A stretch of DNA of 64,000 bases from Brachionus plicatilis (Eukaryota; Rotifera; Eurotatoria; Ploima; Brachionidae), in the NCBI GenBank assembly GCA_010279815.1, contig QEOQ01000670.1:1271805-1335804 (forward strand), in the 5' to 3' direction. The translations under genes and the position numbers were made by a program. A model generated the notes under the pieces. That model ran no database searches, had not been told where the DNA came from, and saw only the letters and a list, made by a program, of their open reading frames with translations. Below, piece after piece: positions 26,401 through 37,826 of the stretch. Within the stretch, counting starts at the first letter, position 1. Each line of letters begins with the position of its first letter.

Positions 26401-26997
26401 ATATTTTGTCATTTTGCTCTGTACCTTTGCCAAGGCTCTTTTATTTTCAAAAAAATTAGCTTTACCATAATCATTGGACTTTTCACTGTATGCATAAACC
26501 TTGTTAGCTATCGAGTCGATGAAATAATTGGCAAAATCTTTAGTAGAAATTAGCCCGGAAGAAAGAATTTGTGCCATAGTGGAGCCAATTGTCTGGTAGA
26601 ACTCTAAACTTCTGTTTGTTTCGTCTATTAGACATGTTTCCTTGGAAAGAAATTAAGAACAAGCTTTGTCGAGGAACAAAGTTTACTTTAAATTTGGGAA
26701 AAATTCTGTGAATGCACTGAGATTTGTCCATATTTAGCAGAATGGGTATCTTTTGAATTCCGACAACTATCTGGGCCTCATAGCTGCTGTTGAGCAGAAA
26801 AATTGTCTTGCCGAACTCATTCAAACTCTCGTCGATCATGTGGCTCCTCAGCTCTTCGGCACTCTTTAAAAAAAAAATGAAAAAAATTTTTTTTTAAATA
26901 AATAATTAAAAATTAAAAATAAAAAATTAACTTTGACTCTATTGATCGGTTTTTCGATCAAGTCATCCAAATCGTCTTCGTATAGCCCAATATCCAT
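20455..26997 (-). CDS. PPP4R4-like HEAT-repeat phosphatase regulatory subunit
   Basis: Resembles serine/threonine-protein phosphatase 4 regulatory subunit 4, a HEAT-repeat scaffold. Fourteen exons (26997-26932, 26863-26687, 26640-26466, 24114-24032, 23975-23639, 23588-23463, 23412-23330, 23274-23212, 23158-23039, 22980-22813, 22767-22585, 21345-20914, 20839-20777, 20721-20455) give about 780 residues in a continuous frame (vertebrate relatives about 870). The start reads MDIGLYEDDLDDLIEKPINR, paralleling the vertebrate N-terminus. Typical HEAT segments include LCNDTQYEIRATACRCL with VVPEMFKFLCDESMLVRTS, and the near-C-terminal KRIFFIDICSMVLQLYSKNFF with LLHDKDKDVFELAQRAIVQMD. A charged coiled segment and a Ser-rich tail follow. 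The 2.35-kb intron 26465-24115 is packed with two foldback elements and the 1.2-kb intron 22584-21346 holds a LINE scrap. The 3' end is uncertain: the frame stops at 20457 after LTLTEK, but GTAATT at the same place could be a donor to a further short exon. Confidence 0.88.
21785..21925 (+). pseudogene. LINE reverse-transcriptase C-terminal scrap inside an intron
   Basis: Plus-strand reading RPRFEYSTVV, then MKYIKALQKSRQTGPRHL, matches the block following the reverse-transcriptase domain of LINEs (usually RP.LEY...W.P...KDI..LE..QRRATR). About 45 codons long, antisense to the host gene, in an intron of the PPP4R4-like gene. No intact element around it. Confidence 0.6.
24728..25860. mobile_element. 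Old foldback element with long inverted arms; CACTAGAA terminus at left
   Basis: The segment from about 24860 to 25015 reappears inverted at about 25670-25850; shared markers are acaaaatgtatccaatgttg, aaaagtgcgatgt and ttaagttaatattgca. At 24727 the sequence TTAACACTAGAAAGC resembles the left end of the element at 52360 (TTAACACTAGAAGC), but no matching right terminus was found. Arms differ by many substitutions, so it is an old insertion. Lies in the large intron of the PPP4R4-like gene. Confidence 0.6.
25879..26342. mobile_element. Hairpin MITE, CAGTGGTGATTTGATAAC ends, TA target site (copy 1)
   Basis: Starts CAGTGGTGATTTGATAACAG after TA and ends with its exact inverse before TA (26343-26344). 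The halves are inverted copies over most of their length (ttttacgaaaaattacgt, tcaggattttgagataat, aaaacggccaattcaaaat on both sides), so the strand can fold into one long hairpin. TA duplication and CAGTG start are typical of Tc1/mariner-derived MITEs (established); no transposase remains. A second copy is at 57593-58152. Confidence 0.85.
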
Positions 26998-28546
26998 TTC
27001 GGGTTCTAGTCTTCTACGGATACTACCAACTTGTACTTGATTGATTCACATAAATTATTTCATAAAAACACAAACAAAACGCTACTATGGTAAAATTTTA
27101 ATTAGATTGTCTCGTTTTTATCTAAAGGCCTTTTTCATTTATTATATCTAGGTAGTTTATTATTCCAATAAAACTAAAAGTGTTTCTTAAACTAGTGTTC
27201 ATGATCAAGAAAAGAGTTTGAGAAAAAATTTTGTTGGCTCTGATTTTTAATTAAAAGTAAATAATAATAAAAAAGAATTTAAATTCAAATTTTTTATTTT
27301 AATTTTTATCTAAATAAATAGTTGTGTGTGTGTGTGTGTGAAAAGTATATTTTTACATTGAAGTTATTAAAGTTCAATTTTTCTGGTATTACCAGAAGTT
27401 TAACTTTTTTGTGTAAGAACAAAAACGCAGCTAATTAGAATAAGAAAAAAAGGTAAATGATTGCTTATTTACACCTTCAGCATGATTCTATTGAGGCTTC
27501 GAAGCCTTTAATGAAATAACTGAATCCATAGTAATTGTATCCCAGAGGCCTCGACTCCGAACAAGTGACGATTTTAGTCTGCCAAAATTAGCTTTTTAAA
27601 TATTTCTTTTAACTAATTTCACTAGGCTAAAATCGTTAATTTCTTCCTAAACAACAATATGCCCCGCGTGGATGGATAATGAAAAAAAATTCGAAAATAA
27701 TGCTCGAAAGAACTTGAAAGGTAAAAATAGGAAAATAAATGTTTGGCTCTGAGAAATCTCAGCACAGGAATAAGCAGGTTTATTAGCAAAATTGCTTGTC
27801 ATTCAACTAAAAAAAGTCGTCAAAATTAAAAATTAAATTGGAAAAATTAAATGACCTCTTGTAAGGCCTACTTTTGGTCCTCGACAAACTTCAATGTTGA
27901 CTTTAAATAATTAATTTGGAATTAATATTTAGTCATTTTTAGCTTGACATAAATAGGTAGATAACAAAAAAATTATGCTCATGCGATTGAGTTTATCTGT
28001 AAATTTTAGGACAATAAATCATATGCCATACAAGAAACAAAAAAAAAAAGAAACTTATTTTCTATGACACACTTATTCTGATATTTGTTCTATGGATGAA
28101 ATTTTTTGGTTGCCATGGCAACTGGCAATTCATTAAACCAGTTAATTAGCCGAGTTTAAAAATAACCTTAGCTTGCAAAAAATTCATCTATTTTAAAGTA
28201 AATTAGAAATTTTCCAGATAAGAAATGCTCAATGAATAACTATTTTGTTCTAATTGAATTACGTTCAACAAACTGAGTAGTTTAATTGCGAATTTTAAAC
28301 TAATAATTTTGAAAATTACGATTTTAGAAATTGGATTTGAAAATTTTTCTAATTAGCCTTGGGGTCTTAATACAGAAATTTGATTTTTTTATAATTAAGT
28401 TTTGCCTAAGATAATTTAATCTTAAAAAAAACATTAATTTTAAATTTTTTATTTAAAAAAAAAATAAATGAAAAAAATTGAAATTTTTGTTATAAAGCGA
28501 TTTTAATTAATAATTATTTAATATGGGTGCGTCACATTGATTCATT
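26998..28546. other. Intergenic region with a short (GT)n microsatellite
   Basis: Between the PPP4R4-like promoter and the RhoGEF 3' end. The only distinct item is a nine-unit GT run at 27323-27340. I see no exon or RNA gene. Confidence 0.5.
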
Positions 28547-31366
28547 TCATCTAAGTGCTAAACTGCGTGTGGATGCTAATAAATTGTAAAAATTTATTTT
28601 TTCCTCTATGCTATCGAAACTAATATAAAATTCGCCGTATTTATGAGCTTTAACCATAATCACATGAGAATACCCTAAAATTAGAGAAGTAAATTTTTCT
28701 TTTATTTTTAAATTACCAAAAATTTACTTTTAGTATCAGCCATGTCATTTATTTCCAAGTTATAAAAGCTATCAATAAGTTCCATGTGAATAACAACTTC
28801 CTCGCTATGTCTGAAAACAATTTGATTATTTTTAATTTGAAGTTTTTTTCAAGTAATTTAATTACTTTATAAAAGGAAAATTTTGTTTAACTCTGATTCC
28901 GATCAAAATTCCGTCATTAAATAGAAAGCAAACAATTTCGTTAGCAAATTTCATTGTTACTCGATTGAGCATCACTGCCTTCTGTTCCTTGACTAAATAT
29001 CTTCCAGGCTTTAGCAAATCCTTAATGTTGTTAAAAATTAATTTGAAAAACTTTGTTATTTTTTTTGGCAAACCGGTGCGCCAAGAACCAATTTTTGAAT
29101 CTGAAGCATGCGGTATTTTTTCTCGACCCTCTCTTGAAGCTTTTGAAAAATTTTGAACAAAAATAAAATTTTTTTTCCAACAGTACCTGCTTTACGTAAA
29201 GATATATTTCTTTTAATTTATTTAAAACTTTGGTAATATGGGCTTGATCTTGGTGCTCTTTGGGCGTATGAAGCTGCAAAGATCCTAAAATACTAATGTA
29301 CTCTTTAATCCTTGTCCATGGTGATGCCATCAAGTCTTGGATTCTTTAATTAAATTAAAAAATTCAATGATTTTTTTATTTAGAGTTGGCGCTGATTTAA
29401 AATTGAATTTTTTTTGTTGATAAATTTGTTCTCTGACATTTAATAATTTTAAATTTTAAATAATATCTTATTAAAAAGTTTTAAAAAATATTGAAACATA
29501 ATCATGGCTTTATCATGAAATCATTCTTGAACAAAAAAGAATAAGATAAAAATTCGCTGGCAAGCCAGCTACAGTCAAAACTACTATTAGATAAGTATAA
29601 ATGAGTGAAAATAATTTTCAAATTTTATTTTTAAATAATTTTAACTAATTGTAACAGATAATTTAATGGAAAAAAAATAAATCGGTCAGTCGGATTTTAA
29701 TTGACGCCAAATCTATTTTCAAAATTAATTATGCAAAAATTTAATGTTTTAAAAATTATTAGAATTAATCAAGTAGATTTCAATTAATGTCAGAATGAAA
29801 TAATTTTTTTTTTAAAGTTTTTAATATTCAAATTTTTAATTTTGTTTTTTGATTGATTTAGAAATAAACACTAATAAACAGAAACCGTTTTAATTAAATT
29901 CCTAAATTCGTTTTGTTTATTTTTGATTAGTTTTTTTTTCGTAGTTAAAAATTCAATTTAAATTAAGTCAATTTTTTACTTAGAAAAAAAGACTAATAAA
30001 CATACCTCAACATATTGGTTAGGTTTGTATTATCGATTGGCACTAAAAATTCCCTAAATTGAGGGTTAGTCGAAATCAATTTGTCAAGAGTAGTAATAAT
30101 GGAGTCATTGTTATTGGCGTAATTGATTACAATGTCTGATTTCCTGGTAAATTTATACATTACGTCAGCAATACAAGAACTAAAATTCCAATTTTGAACT
30201 CTGTTATTGAATTCTCGAACCATTTCTCTAAAAATGTACAAAAATAATTTTTTTGTCATGCAAATTCAAATTTGTTGAAAATATTTCCCTCTTGATAAAT
30301 TAATAAAATTATCTTAAATAAAATTTTTCATATTGATAAAAAATAAAACCTCAATCAAATCGGGCTGATCATCTTTTGATAAATTATTTGATTTAATTAG
30401 AAAAAAATAAAGACTCTTTTTTTTAATCTTTTTTTTGTTGTCTAAAAAAGGAAATATTTCACTATAAAAAATTTATTTTCAAACTTACTTAGATATTTGA
30501 TAAAGACTATTCATTTCATTAAATAGCATATTTAAAACGGACTGAGAAATAACGACCCTTGTAAAAAGATTATTTTAAAATTTTCAAAAATTTTGACAAA
30601 AAAAAACTTGTTTCCAGAATCAAGACAAGCTTTCAATGGTTTGACATAATATTTTTGAATTATTTCAAGAGATTTGAAGAAGTCTATTTCAGTTTTTACC
30701 AAATCTAAAACAATTTGAGTGCGCATGTTCTGTTCTGTTGACTCAGCATCACTTTTCTGTAAAATTTTTAAATTTTATGATTTAAGTTTAGAAAAAAACA
30801 TACTAATTTAAGAAAAGTAACTAAAGCTTGATCGGCTTTAAGCGAATCGTCATTTTGTTCACATGGTTCATTGTCATACGAGTTTATTTTTTTAGCAATC
30901 TCATCTGATACTCTAGTGTAAAATTCTTTTTTATCTCTAGTATCTTCAGAGGCACATGAAAGAATTTCCTTTAGCTCTGACTGAAATTTTGTGTCCATTA
31001 AAAATTGGTTATGGTTCAAACAGGTGTAAATGACAGCGCCAGTAAGTCTATTTGAAGTAAGTTTATCGGTTTCGGATATGTATCCACTCATGACCAAGTC
31101 ACGGACCCGATCGTGGGCATCGTCAATAATGTCAGAGTATTTTATCCACAAATTTAATTTGCTCTCAATAAAATAGTCCATTAATGGACTAATCTCAATA
31201 TCTGGTGAATTCAACCATTTTCCCTTTACTTTTTAAATAAATTATTTCTTTTTTTATTTTTTATTTTCAATTTTACAAAATTTATAGTTATATTTAAAAC
31301 CGGTCGGAGCTCTGATAATCAGACTTGTAAGTTCATAAAGATTGTCTAAAAGCTCAAGTCCATCAA
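28547..31366 (-). CDS. Dbl-family RhoGEF (DH-PH), 5' end unresolved
   Basis: Guanine-nucleotide exchange factor for Rho GTPases. Exons read from 5': 31366-31277, 31228-30804, 30756-30608, 30557-30489, 30227-30006, 29343-29187, 29139-29074, 29020-28866, 28810-28728, 28674-28547, all phase-consistent. The DH domain runs from VLDLVKTEIDFFKSLEII (CR1) through VLNMLFNEMNSLYQI and the long helices to MASPWTRIKEYISILGSLQLH (CR3, followed by TPKEHQD). The PH domain runs from LGAPDLLKPGRYLVKEQ through EIVCFLFNDGILIG to HKYGEFYISFDSIEEKI, ending shortly after at TGA 28549-28547. Upstream of the DH domain is an acidic helical segment (WLNSPDIEISPLMDYFIES...) of about 170 residues that I do not recognise, so the subfamily is not assigned. 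Two further open stretches, about 31428-31470 and 31620-31725, may be 5' exons, but I could not join them in phase. Confidence 0.8.
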
Positions 31367-32397
31367 CTAAAAAAAAATAGAATATTTTTATCAATAAATA
31401 AATTAAGCTCATGAATTTAGGATGCAACTTTCAAAATTTCTTCATATTCAAAAATAATATCCTTGACTAAAGAAAAAAAAATTTAATTATTATTTACAAA
31501 AATTAAAAATAAAAACTATCAATATAATTTTTTTTCTGAATTTTAGCATTATATTATTTCTAGTCTAATAACTCATGTAACTCCATTAATCTTAAAATTT
31601 TCTTTAAATTAAAGCTTCGTTGAATTTCTTTGAGAGAATTTTGTAAGTAAAATCTACATTTAAATTTGAAAAATATTTTAAGTCAATATGTCCGAAACAA
31701 CGATTTATTTCCTGGGGAACTATAAAAATGGTAAAAAAATTGAAAAGTAAATATTCAATGTATCACTTGGAACCAGCTGCTGTAATTAAGCCTTTTTTAT
31801 GCAATTTAATGGTGTTATTTGACTGTTTTTTGGAGGTATAGTATTAAAAAGTAAAAATACTTTCGAACTTTTTCTAAAATTTAATTTATTTGGCCATGTT
31901 CCTTTTTGAGCTTTCTGAACTTTCTATTCTTTTTCATATTTAAAATAAAGATTTTAATTAATTAAAAGTTTAAATAATTAATATTAATTTTAACTAATAT
32001 TTATCTAATCTATAACATATTCGAATACCTAAACCAAGGCTCCACCACGGATCCCGTTTAATTTTTTATATAATTATTAAAATACTGATAAAGTACAAAA
32101 AGGAACAGAGCCAAATAAATTTAATTTTAGAAAAAGTAAAAAAAGGAAAACTTATTTTTAATAGTTAAATCTCATTAACTATCCATGGTTTTTGATGAAA
32201 TATTAAGGACATAAGTTTAAAAAAATTCGGAGCAATTTTAAACTTTTTTTAAATTTTTAAAATTTATAAAATTCAAAATTTTTTGTTAATTTATTAAGAA
32301 TTTTTAACTCGAAATAAAACAATTTATATTGAAACCTTATTTATAAGTTAATTTATCTTTGAAAAAATTTTTATCTGAGCGACTGATAGGAATACAA
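31367..32397. other. Possible 5' exons of the RhoGEF, then intergenic DNA
   Basis: On the minus strand, 31725-31610 reads VPQEINRCFGHIDLKYFSNL and further after an AG, and about 31470-31430 reads KDIIFEYEEILK after an AG. Both look coding and could belong to the RhoGEF, but donor phases do not fit the exon starting at 31366, so one exon or boundary is missing. From about 31750 to the hAT terminus at 32398 I see nothing. Confidence 0.35.
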
Positions 32398-33660
32398 CAT
32401 ACATTAATAGTTAAAAATCCCCAAGTGTTGAGTGTGAGTGTGAGTGTTACACTTACACTCTACACTCAAACTTGAACACTTGGAAAATTTAAGTATGACA
32501 CTTGGTCTTTACACTTGAATACTTGAAAAATTTAAGTGTGGCATTACTAAAATAACATTATAGACTATTTTAAAATTAATTTTATCAGTACAAAAATTTC
32601 AAAAAAATTATTTACATACGGTGTCGTGGAAAAAGAAAGCTTGAATATTTATTTATTATTTTTTATAATTTCTCGATGCTTAAATAAATGATTTTTTTGA
32701 ATAATAAAGTAATTTAATTAAAAAAAAAATAAATTGTAATATTAAAATTATTTTTAGTTAAATTCTTTAGAATAAATCCACATTTACTTTTAATACAGTT
32801 TTACATATAAAGTTTTTAGATTTTATATTTTGATTTCTTTTACTGCTGACAACTCCACAAATACTAAAATTTCTTTCAACAGATGCAGAGGACGCTGGAA
32901 TTGAAAGCAATTTTTTCGCTACTGAGCTCAAAGTAGGGAGTCTGGAAGAATTTGGGCTCCAAAACGCAAAATTCCGAAGCTGATCGTTCCTCGCAAGCAA
33001 GGGTTTACGAAAATAGAGAAAACCAGGTCTTTAGAGCGTTTATTAATTCAAGGGCCAATGAGACGAATGCCGATAGATCTCGACTCACCAACATTGAAAA
33101 AATTAGCCATGAAAAGCAAATCTTTTTGGATCTAACTAGAGATCAAACAGAGCTTCAAAAATCAACAAAAGAATTTTGGAGTCCAAATTTTTCCAGACTC
33201 CCTATTTTGGGTTCAGTAAAGAAAAAATTGTTTTCAATAAAAAACTTAGCTAAAAATACTTTTAATATTCCAATTTATTTTTTTTAATTAAATTACTTTA
33301 TAATTCAAAAAAAATTATTTATTTAAGTATCGAGAAATTATAAAAAATAATAATAAATAAATTTATTTTATTTTATTTAGTTTAGTTTTGTTAATTTATC
33401 TCTAATTCTCGATTCAAGCTTTCTTTTTCCACGACACCGTATGTAAATAATTTTTTTGAAATTTTTGTACTGATAAAATTAATTTTAAAATAGTCTATAA
33501 TGTTATTTTAGTAATGCCACACTTAAATTTTTCAAGTATTCAAGTGTAAAGACCAAGTGTCATACTTAAATTTTCCAAGTGTTCAAGTTTGAGTGTAGAG
33601 TGTAAGTGTAACACTCACACTCACACTCAACACTTGGTTTTTTTCAAGTGTGTTTGTATG
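32398..33660. mobile_element. Palindromic hAT-type element with 8-bp target duplication GAATACAA
   Basis: GAATACAA stands at 32390-32397 and again at 33661-33668. Between them the left end CATACATTAATAG...CCAAGTGTTGAG is the inverse of the right end CTCAACACTTGG...TTTGTATG. The arms stay inverted copies over several hundred bases: the (GAGTGT)-rich subterminal part, then agaaagcttg...tttacatacggtgtcgtgga against its inverse at 33420-33450, then a coding scrap (WSPN.SRLP) on both sides. The 8-bp duplication and a hAT C-terminal domain inside fit the hAT superfamily. The central unpaired part is about 200 bp. Confidence 0.85.
32767..33000 (-). pseudogene. hAT transposase C-terminal (dimerisation) fragment
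   Basis: The minus-strand frame reads WSPNSSRLPTLSSVAKKLLS, then IPASSASVERNFSICGVVSS and KRNQN. IP.SSASVER.FS.....S.KRN is the hallmark of the hAT C-terminal dimerisation domain. Only this end survives; the DDE/RNase H-like core is absent. A decayed copy of its first 20 residues is repeated on the plus strand near 33175-33235, in the opposite arm of the palindrome. Confidence 0.85.
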
Positions 33661-33668
33661 GAATACAA

Positions 33669-34403
33669 AATTAACATTTTTTTAATTTAAAAATTTAATT
33701 TTTAATAATTAAACTCCAAACCTTCTAAAATAAAGTTTTAGATTTTGATAATTTAGGTTAAAAAATTTTAAAAAAATCAAAAATCATCGAAATACTCAAA
33801 AAAGAAGTAAAAATTTTCAATTATCTATTAAAAATATAGATTAATCATAAAACTTTTCTTTCTTTCAACCTCTGTAAATGATAAACCTTAATTTGCCTTA
33901 TTTTATTACATAATTTCTGAACTCTATTGTTTTTTTCAAAAAAGAAGCAAAAAATCAAAAAATTTAGCCAAAAGTTGGCTGGTGACTGGTCCTAATTTTA
34001 AAAGACATAAAAATAAAAATTTTAAATTGATTATCTTTTGCTTTTTTTAATTATATTAATTTTTTTAATTCAAAATAAAAATAAAAATTAGAATTTTTCT
34101 ATTAAGCAAAAATAATTTTTAGTGTTATTTAAATTTTTGTTTGTGGTAAACAATTTTTTAATTTTTGGGTACTAATGAACGCAAAAAATTATTATTTTTA
34201 ATATAATAAGTTCAAATTTGATACTCTATTAATTTTTTTGTCTTCTTCATTTTTAAAAAGCTTTTTTTTTAAACAATTTGATTTTTTATTAATTGTTTAA
34301 TAAATGAAGTGTTAACCTATCTTTTATAGATAAAGTAGGAAACCTAATAAACTTAGAGTATTTGATGAAAGAATGTTCGAAACACTTTGCTGCAATTACA
34401 GAG
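33669..34403. other. Intergenic A+T-rich DNA
   Basis: Homopolymer-rich DNA downstream of the unrecognised minus-strand gene. No feature supported. Confidence 0.45.
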
Positions 34404-35143
34404 CTAATTTTTTATTTTTGTCTTCTTTTCCTGTTTTTTATACTGAAAAAAATAAAATAAATTTTTGATTGTCATAAGAAAAAAACATATGTTTAACTTA
34501 ATTCTAAAATAAAAAAAAGCTATCCTATTTATATTTGTAAAAATTTTAGGGAAAAATTTTTCTAATGATTGGGTACCATGATTTAAAAATCTACCTGAAC
34601 TTCCAAGAGGAGAAAAAAAGTCAAATGTACAATCTTCCAAATTAACAAGTTTATCTCTTAGTTTCATAAAAAATCCGCTTATTTCTTCACTATTAACATT
34701 GAATTTGTACACTATACTATCTTTGGTTAAACAAATTTGTCCTGGCTTTTCAAAATGAGTCATAAATGCGACAGATCTTAGTATAAAAAAATAACTAAGG
34801 AAAATTTTTTTTCCAATTTTACTTGACTGATTTTCCTTTGAGAGTTTTTTCCACGTTGAAAAGCAAACTTTGCAAATTTTCCGAATCAAAATCGTAATAA
34901 ATCGGTACTATATCATTCTTTAATGCATCCAATAAAAGCTTAATTTGTTTTTAAATCATTTAATAAATAATAAATAGCAATTTAAAATTTAAGCTTACAC
35001 ATGAGCAAGGAATTTTTGAACTTAGAAAAACTAGCCTTGATTGATCTATCTTTTTAACAATTGATAAACTTTTTGATAGAGACTGTGTATTTTGGGCTTC
35101 TTTGTAAGTCAAGTAAGCGTTAAAGCTTGATTCTGTAAGACTC
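34404..35143 (-). CDS. Unrecognised multi-exon gene, 5' incomplete
   Basis: Three consecutive exons in matching phase: 35143-34999 (SLTESSFNAYLTYKEAQ... SRLVFLSSKIPCSC), 34938-34823 (LLLDALKNDIVPIYYDFD... VEKTLKGKSVK) and 34794 downwards (FFILRSVAFMTHFEKPGQIC... DCTFDFFSPLGSSGRFLNHG). Donors are GTAAGC and GTAAAA. The frame stops at 34406-34404 after a hydrophobic, Lys-rich end that may be intronic, so the true C-terminus is unsure. The alternation LVFLSS / PIYYDFD...L...L / SVAFMTHF..PG.I.L / FDFFSPLGSSG is faintly like the DUF4347 pattern (segment, SHG-like strand, small-residue C-terminal motif), but key residues differ and I do not assign it. A TTAA-flanked MITE begins 55 bp upstream of the first visible exon, which may hide the 5' end. 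Confidence 0.45.
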
Positions 35144-35197
35144 CTGTTCCATTATATAAAAATTTAAAAAATTTAAAAAATTTTAAAAAAATTTTAA

Positions 35198-35889
35198 CCC
35201 TTTAACTACCAATGAACAAAAATTGCAACACACGATAAAAACAGACCTAAATTCATTAAATAAAGTTATAAAAATACAAATTTTTTTTTTTTTCCTAAAC
35301 TCAGCACAACCATGTTTAATTTTTTTTTTTTCCAAATAATAAAAATTATTTAAGTTAAGCTACTATGAACTTGCAAAAGTAAGTTAAAATTTATTATTAA
35401 ATTTTTCAAATTCTTTCTTAGGCTAATTAATTAACTGTAACTTGTAAATAGCAAAAAAAAAATTTTTTAATCACTTATAAGTATGATGAATAATAAATTT
35501 AAAAAAAAAAGAGAGTTTGTTTTTTAAAATTTTAAAAATGTACAACTCAATATAAATGTTCAAAATGTGAAGTTATGCTTTGCTTTACATCCGAACGAAA
35601 CTGTTTCTATAAATTTCATAACGTATAACTATATATTTTTTATAATTAGATATATAAAAAACCTTAATAATTTAAAATTCGAAAAAATTTCTTTAAAAAT
35701 TTATCAATTGAAATAATTTTATTTAAAGGGTTTTAAACCAATGTTGCAGTTTCGCAACAAATTTTTTTTCATTGAAAAAAAAAATTTTTTTTTTACTTTT
35801 TTTTTCTAAAACTTATTTTCATATTAAATCAAAATTACAGTGTAATTTTGAAATTTTTTGACAAGTTCTAGAGGTGTGTAGTTAAAGGG
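35198..35889. mobile_element. piggyBac-type MITE, CCCTTTAACTAC ends, TTAA target sites
   Basis: TTAA at 35194-35197 and 35890-35893 flank a 692-bp segment whose left end CCCTTTAACTAC is the inverse of its right end GTAGTTAAAGGG. TTAA duplication with a CCC start is the piggyBac signature (established). The interior has no open frame of note. Confidence 0.8.
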
Positions 35890-35953
35890 TTAAAAAAAAA
35901 TTTTTTAAAAATTTAAAAAAATTAAAAATTTTAAAATTTTTAAAAATTTTAAT

Positions 35954-37240
35954 TTACGTTGCAAATAAGTCCGACTCGGACTTTCTCATGGTTTTGTAGT
36001 GAGCTTTAGCTTCGGAAAAATGTGCTGGCAGGCTTTTTCTGAATTCCTGAAGCATATTTTCATTAATTGATTTCGAGTGTCCCAGTGATTTTAGACTTGA
36101 ATGGTGAGATTCTTTGGGAAAACCAAATGCTGTAGCGTACAAAGCGTTTATTTCATTGTCTAATCTTGGCTTGTTCGGATTAGTTGATATTGAGTAAAAG
36201 TATTTGTCTAATTTTTTCAAGTCTGTTGGAACTTTGCTTGCTGGTGACCATGGCTTACGTGATGCCATTATATGATCTTAAATTAAATAATTTATTTTTT
36301 TTTTAGAAAAAAATTTTATCTACTTTTTTCTTCTGGATCAAAAACTCTCTTTACTGTCTGGTACAAATACTTGTTCTTTTCGTCATCAGTCAATTCACGA
36401 TGGTACAGACTTTTTCGGTACTCAAACGCAGCATCCTAAGCATTTAGATAATTTAATTTTTATTGTTAAAATTTGCGCCGAATTCAAAATCTTACCTTAT
36501 TCAATGGATGAGCTTGGATTCTCTGTATTGACTGAACATAGTGGGCTTTCCAGCATCCAAATTCACGCTCAGTAGGCTTGTAAGGTAGATACCAGCCAAA
36601 ATTTAGACACTTAGGCATCCAGATCTCTTCCTAGAAAAAAAAATTCAAAACTCATTTTCCACAAAGCAAGTCATTTCTACTTGTTCAGACAAGAACTTCC
36701 AATGTGATGAAACTTGGGCACATCTGGCCAAGTCTTTGGGAGACAGAAAGGAAAAAATGTATGCAGACAAATATTTAGGAAGAACTGTGGTAAAATCTTT
36801 GCGTTCACAAACTCCAATGTCATTTAAAGTGTCTTCTAGAAAGCATATTTGAGTTGGTTTACACCGCGATAAAATATTCAGCAAAAACCATTTTCGCTGT
36901 TTGTCTGTCCATAAATCAAACTTTTTTTAAGCAAACAAATAGCTAATTGTTTCCCAAATTTTTTTTAAAGATTTACCCAATTACATGCCAATTCAACTCT
37001 TTCCTCAAAAATCTGAATTAAGAAGTTTAGTGGAAGTTATTTTAAAAGAATAATTTTGAGTGTTACTATTCTATTTGATTCCCGATCCTTGAGGGGAGTC
37101 CAGCTACTATTTACAGTTTTGTATTTATTAGTTTCCAGAGCGAATTTTTCGCGAACTCTTTTAATCTTAGGAGCTATTTTTCCTAGCACTTTGGAATCAT
37201 CATTAGTCAAATTAGCTATAGTTTTTTGAGTAATAAACAT
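35954..37240 (-). CDS. F-box protein, FBXO16-like
   Basis: Substrate adaptor of an SCF ubiquitin ligase: the F-box binds Skp1. Six exons (37240-37067, 37012-36977, 36920-36681, 36630-36496, 36435-36324, 36276-35954), 339 residues plus stop, all phases matching. N-terminal SSWTPLKDRESNRI and FEERVELACNWFDLWTDKQR parallel the conserved start of FBXO16 and relatives. The F-box follows: VLPKYLSAYIFSFLSPKDLA, then RCAQVSSHWKFLSEQ (about residues 120-165). EEIWMPKCLNFGWYLPYKP continues the FBXO16 pattern. The C-terminal 100 residues (MASRKPWSP... to SESDLFAT) are basic and Ser-rich, without a known domain. The start ATG at 37240 is the only one in frame before the WTPL block; the tRNA-Asn lies 254 bp upstream. 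Confidence 0.9.
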
Positions 37241-37493
37241 TTTTAATGCAGAAAATTTTTAATTTTTTCTCTTTTTTTAATTCATTATGTTACGCAACTT
37301 AGTAGAATGAATGTCAAATGGTTGCCTGGCAACATTATTCAACACCTAATTGAGGAAAATTTTGATAAATTAAATAAAGAATTAGAATGCGTATTTAGCA
37401 ATCAAAATAAATTTATTAAATTAAAAAAATAAAATAATGAAAAAATTTATTTTTTTTTTTAATTTTTAAATTTTAGAAAAAAATTAAAAAATT

Positions 37494-37510
37494 CGTCCCT
37501 AGGTGGATTC

Positions 37511-37547
<37 letters not shown>

Positions 37548-37567
37548 GCCGATTGCGCCATAGAGAC
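37494..37567 (-). tRNA. tRNA-Asn (anticodon GTT)
   Basis: The reverse strand reads GTCTCTA ... TAGGGAC with a 7-bp acceptor stem, a D arm GCGC-AATCGGCTA-GCGC, anticodon arm TTCGG CTGTTAA CCGAA (anticodon GTT), variable loop AGGTT and T arm GGTGG TTCGAAT CCACC, 74 nt, no intron. Discriminator base G, CCA not encoded. A standard eukaryotic cytosolic tRNA-Asn with internal A and B boxes. Confidence 0.97.
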
Positions 37568-37826
37568 CCGTTGACATTACAAAAAATAAACTCCTATTTA
37601 ACTTGTTTACACACTGATTTTTAAAATTTCCTGTTATAAATTTAAATTAATTTTGCAAAAGTAAATCAATTCTATACACAAAATTTTTTTTTTATAATTA
37701 TTTTTTTCTTTAGTTGATTAAATTTATTGGAAAAAAGTTTAATTTTAAAACTGACGAATATTTCACCTAAAAATTGGTTCATTTAGCTTTTTTTTTTTAA
37801 ATATGCCAACATATTTTTAATTTGTT

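Noticed and set aside
27323..27340. (GT)n run as a regulatory Z-DNA element
   Set aside because: Nine units of a common microsatellite without any supporting context.
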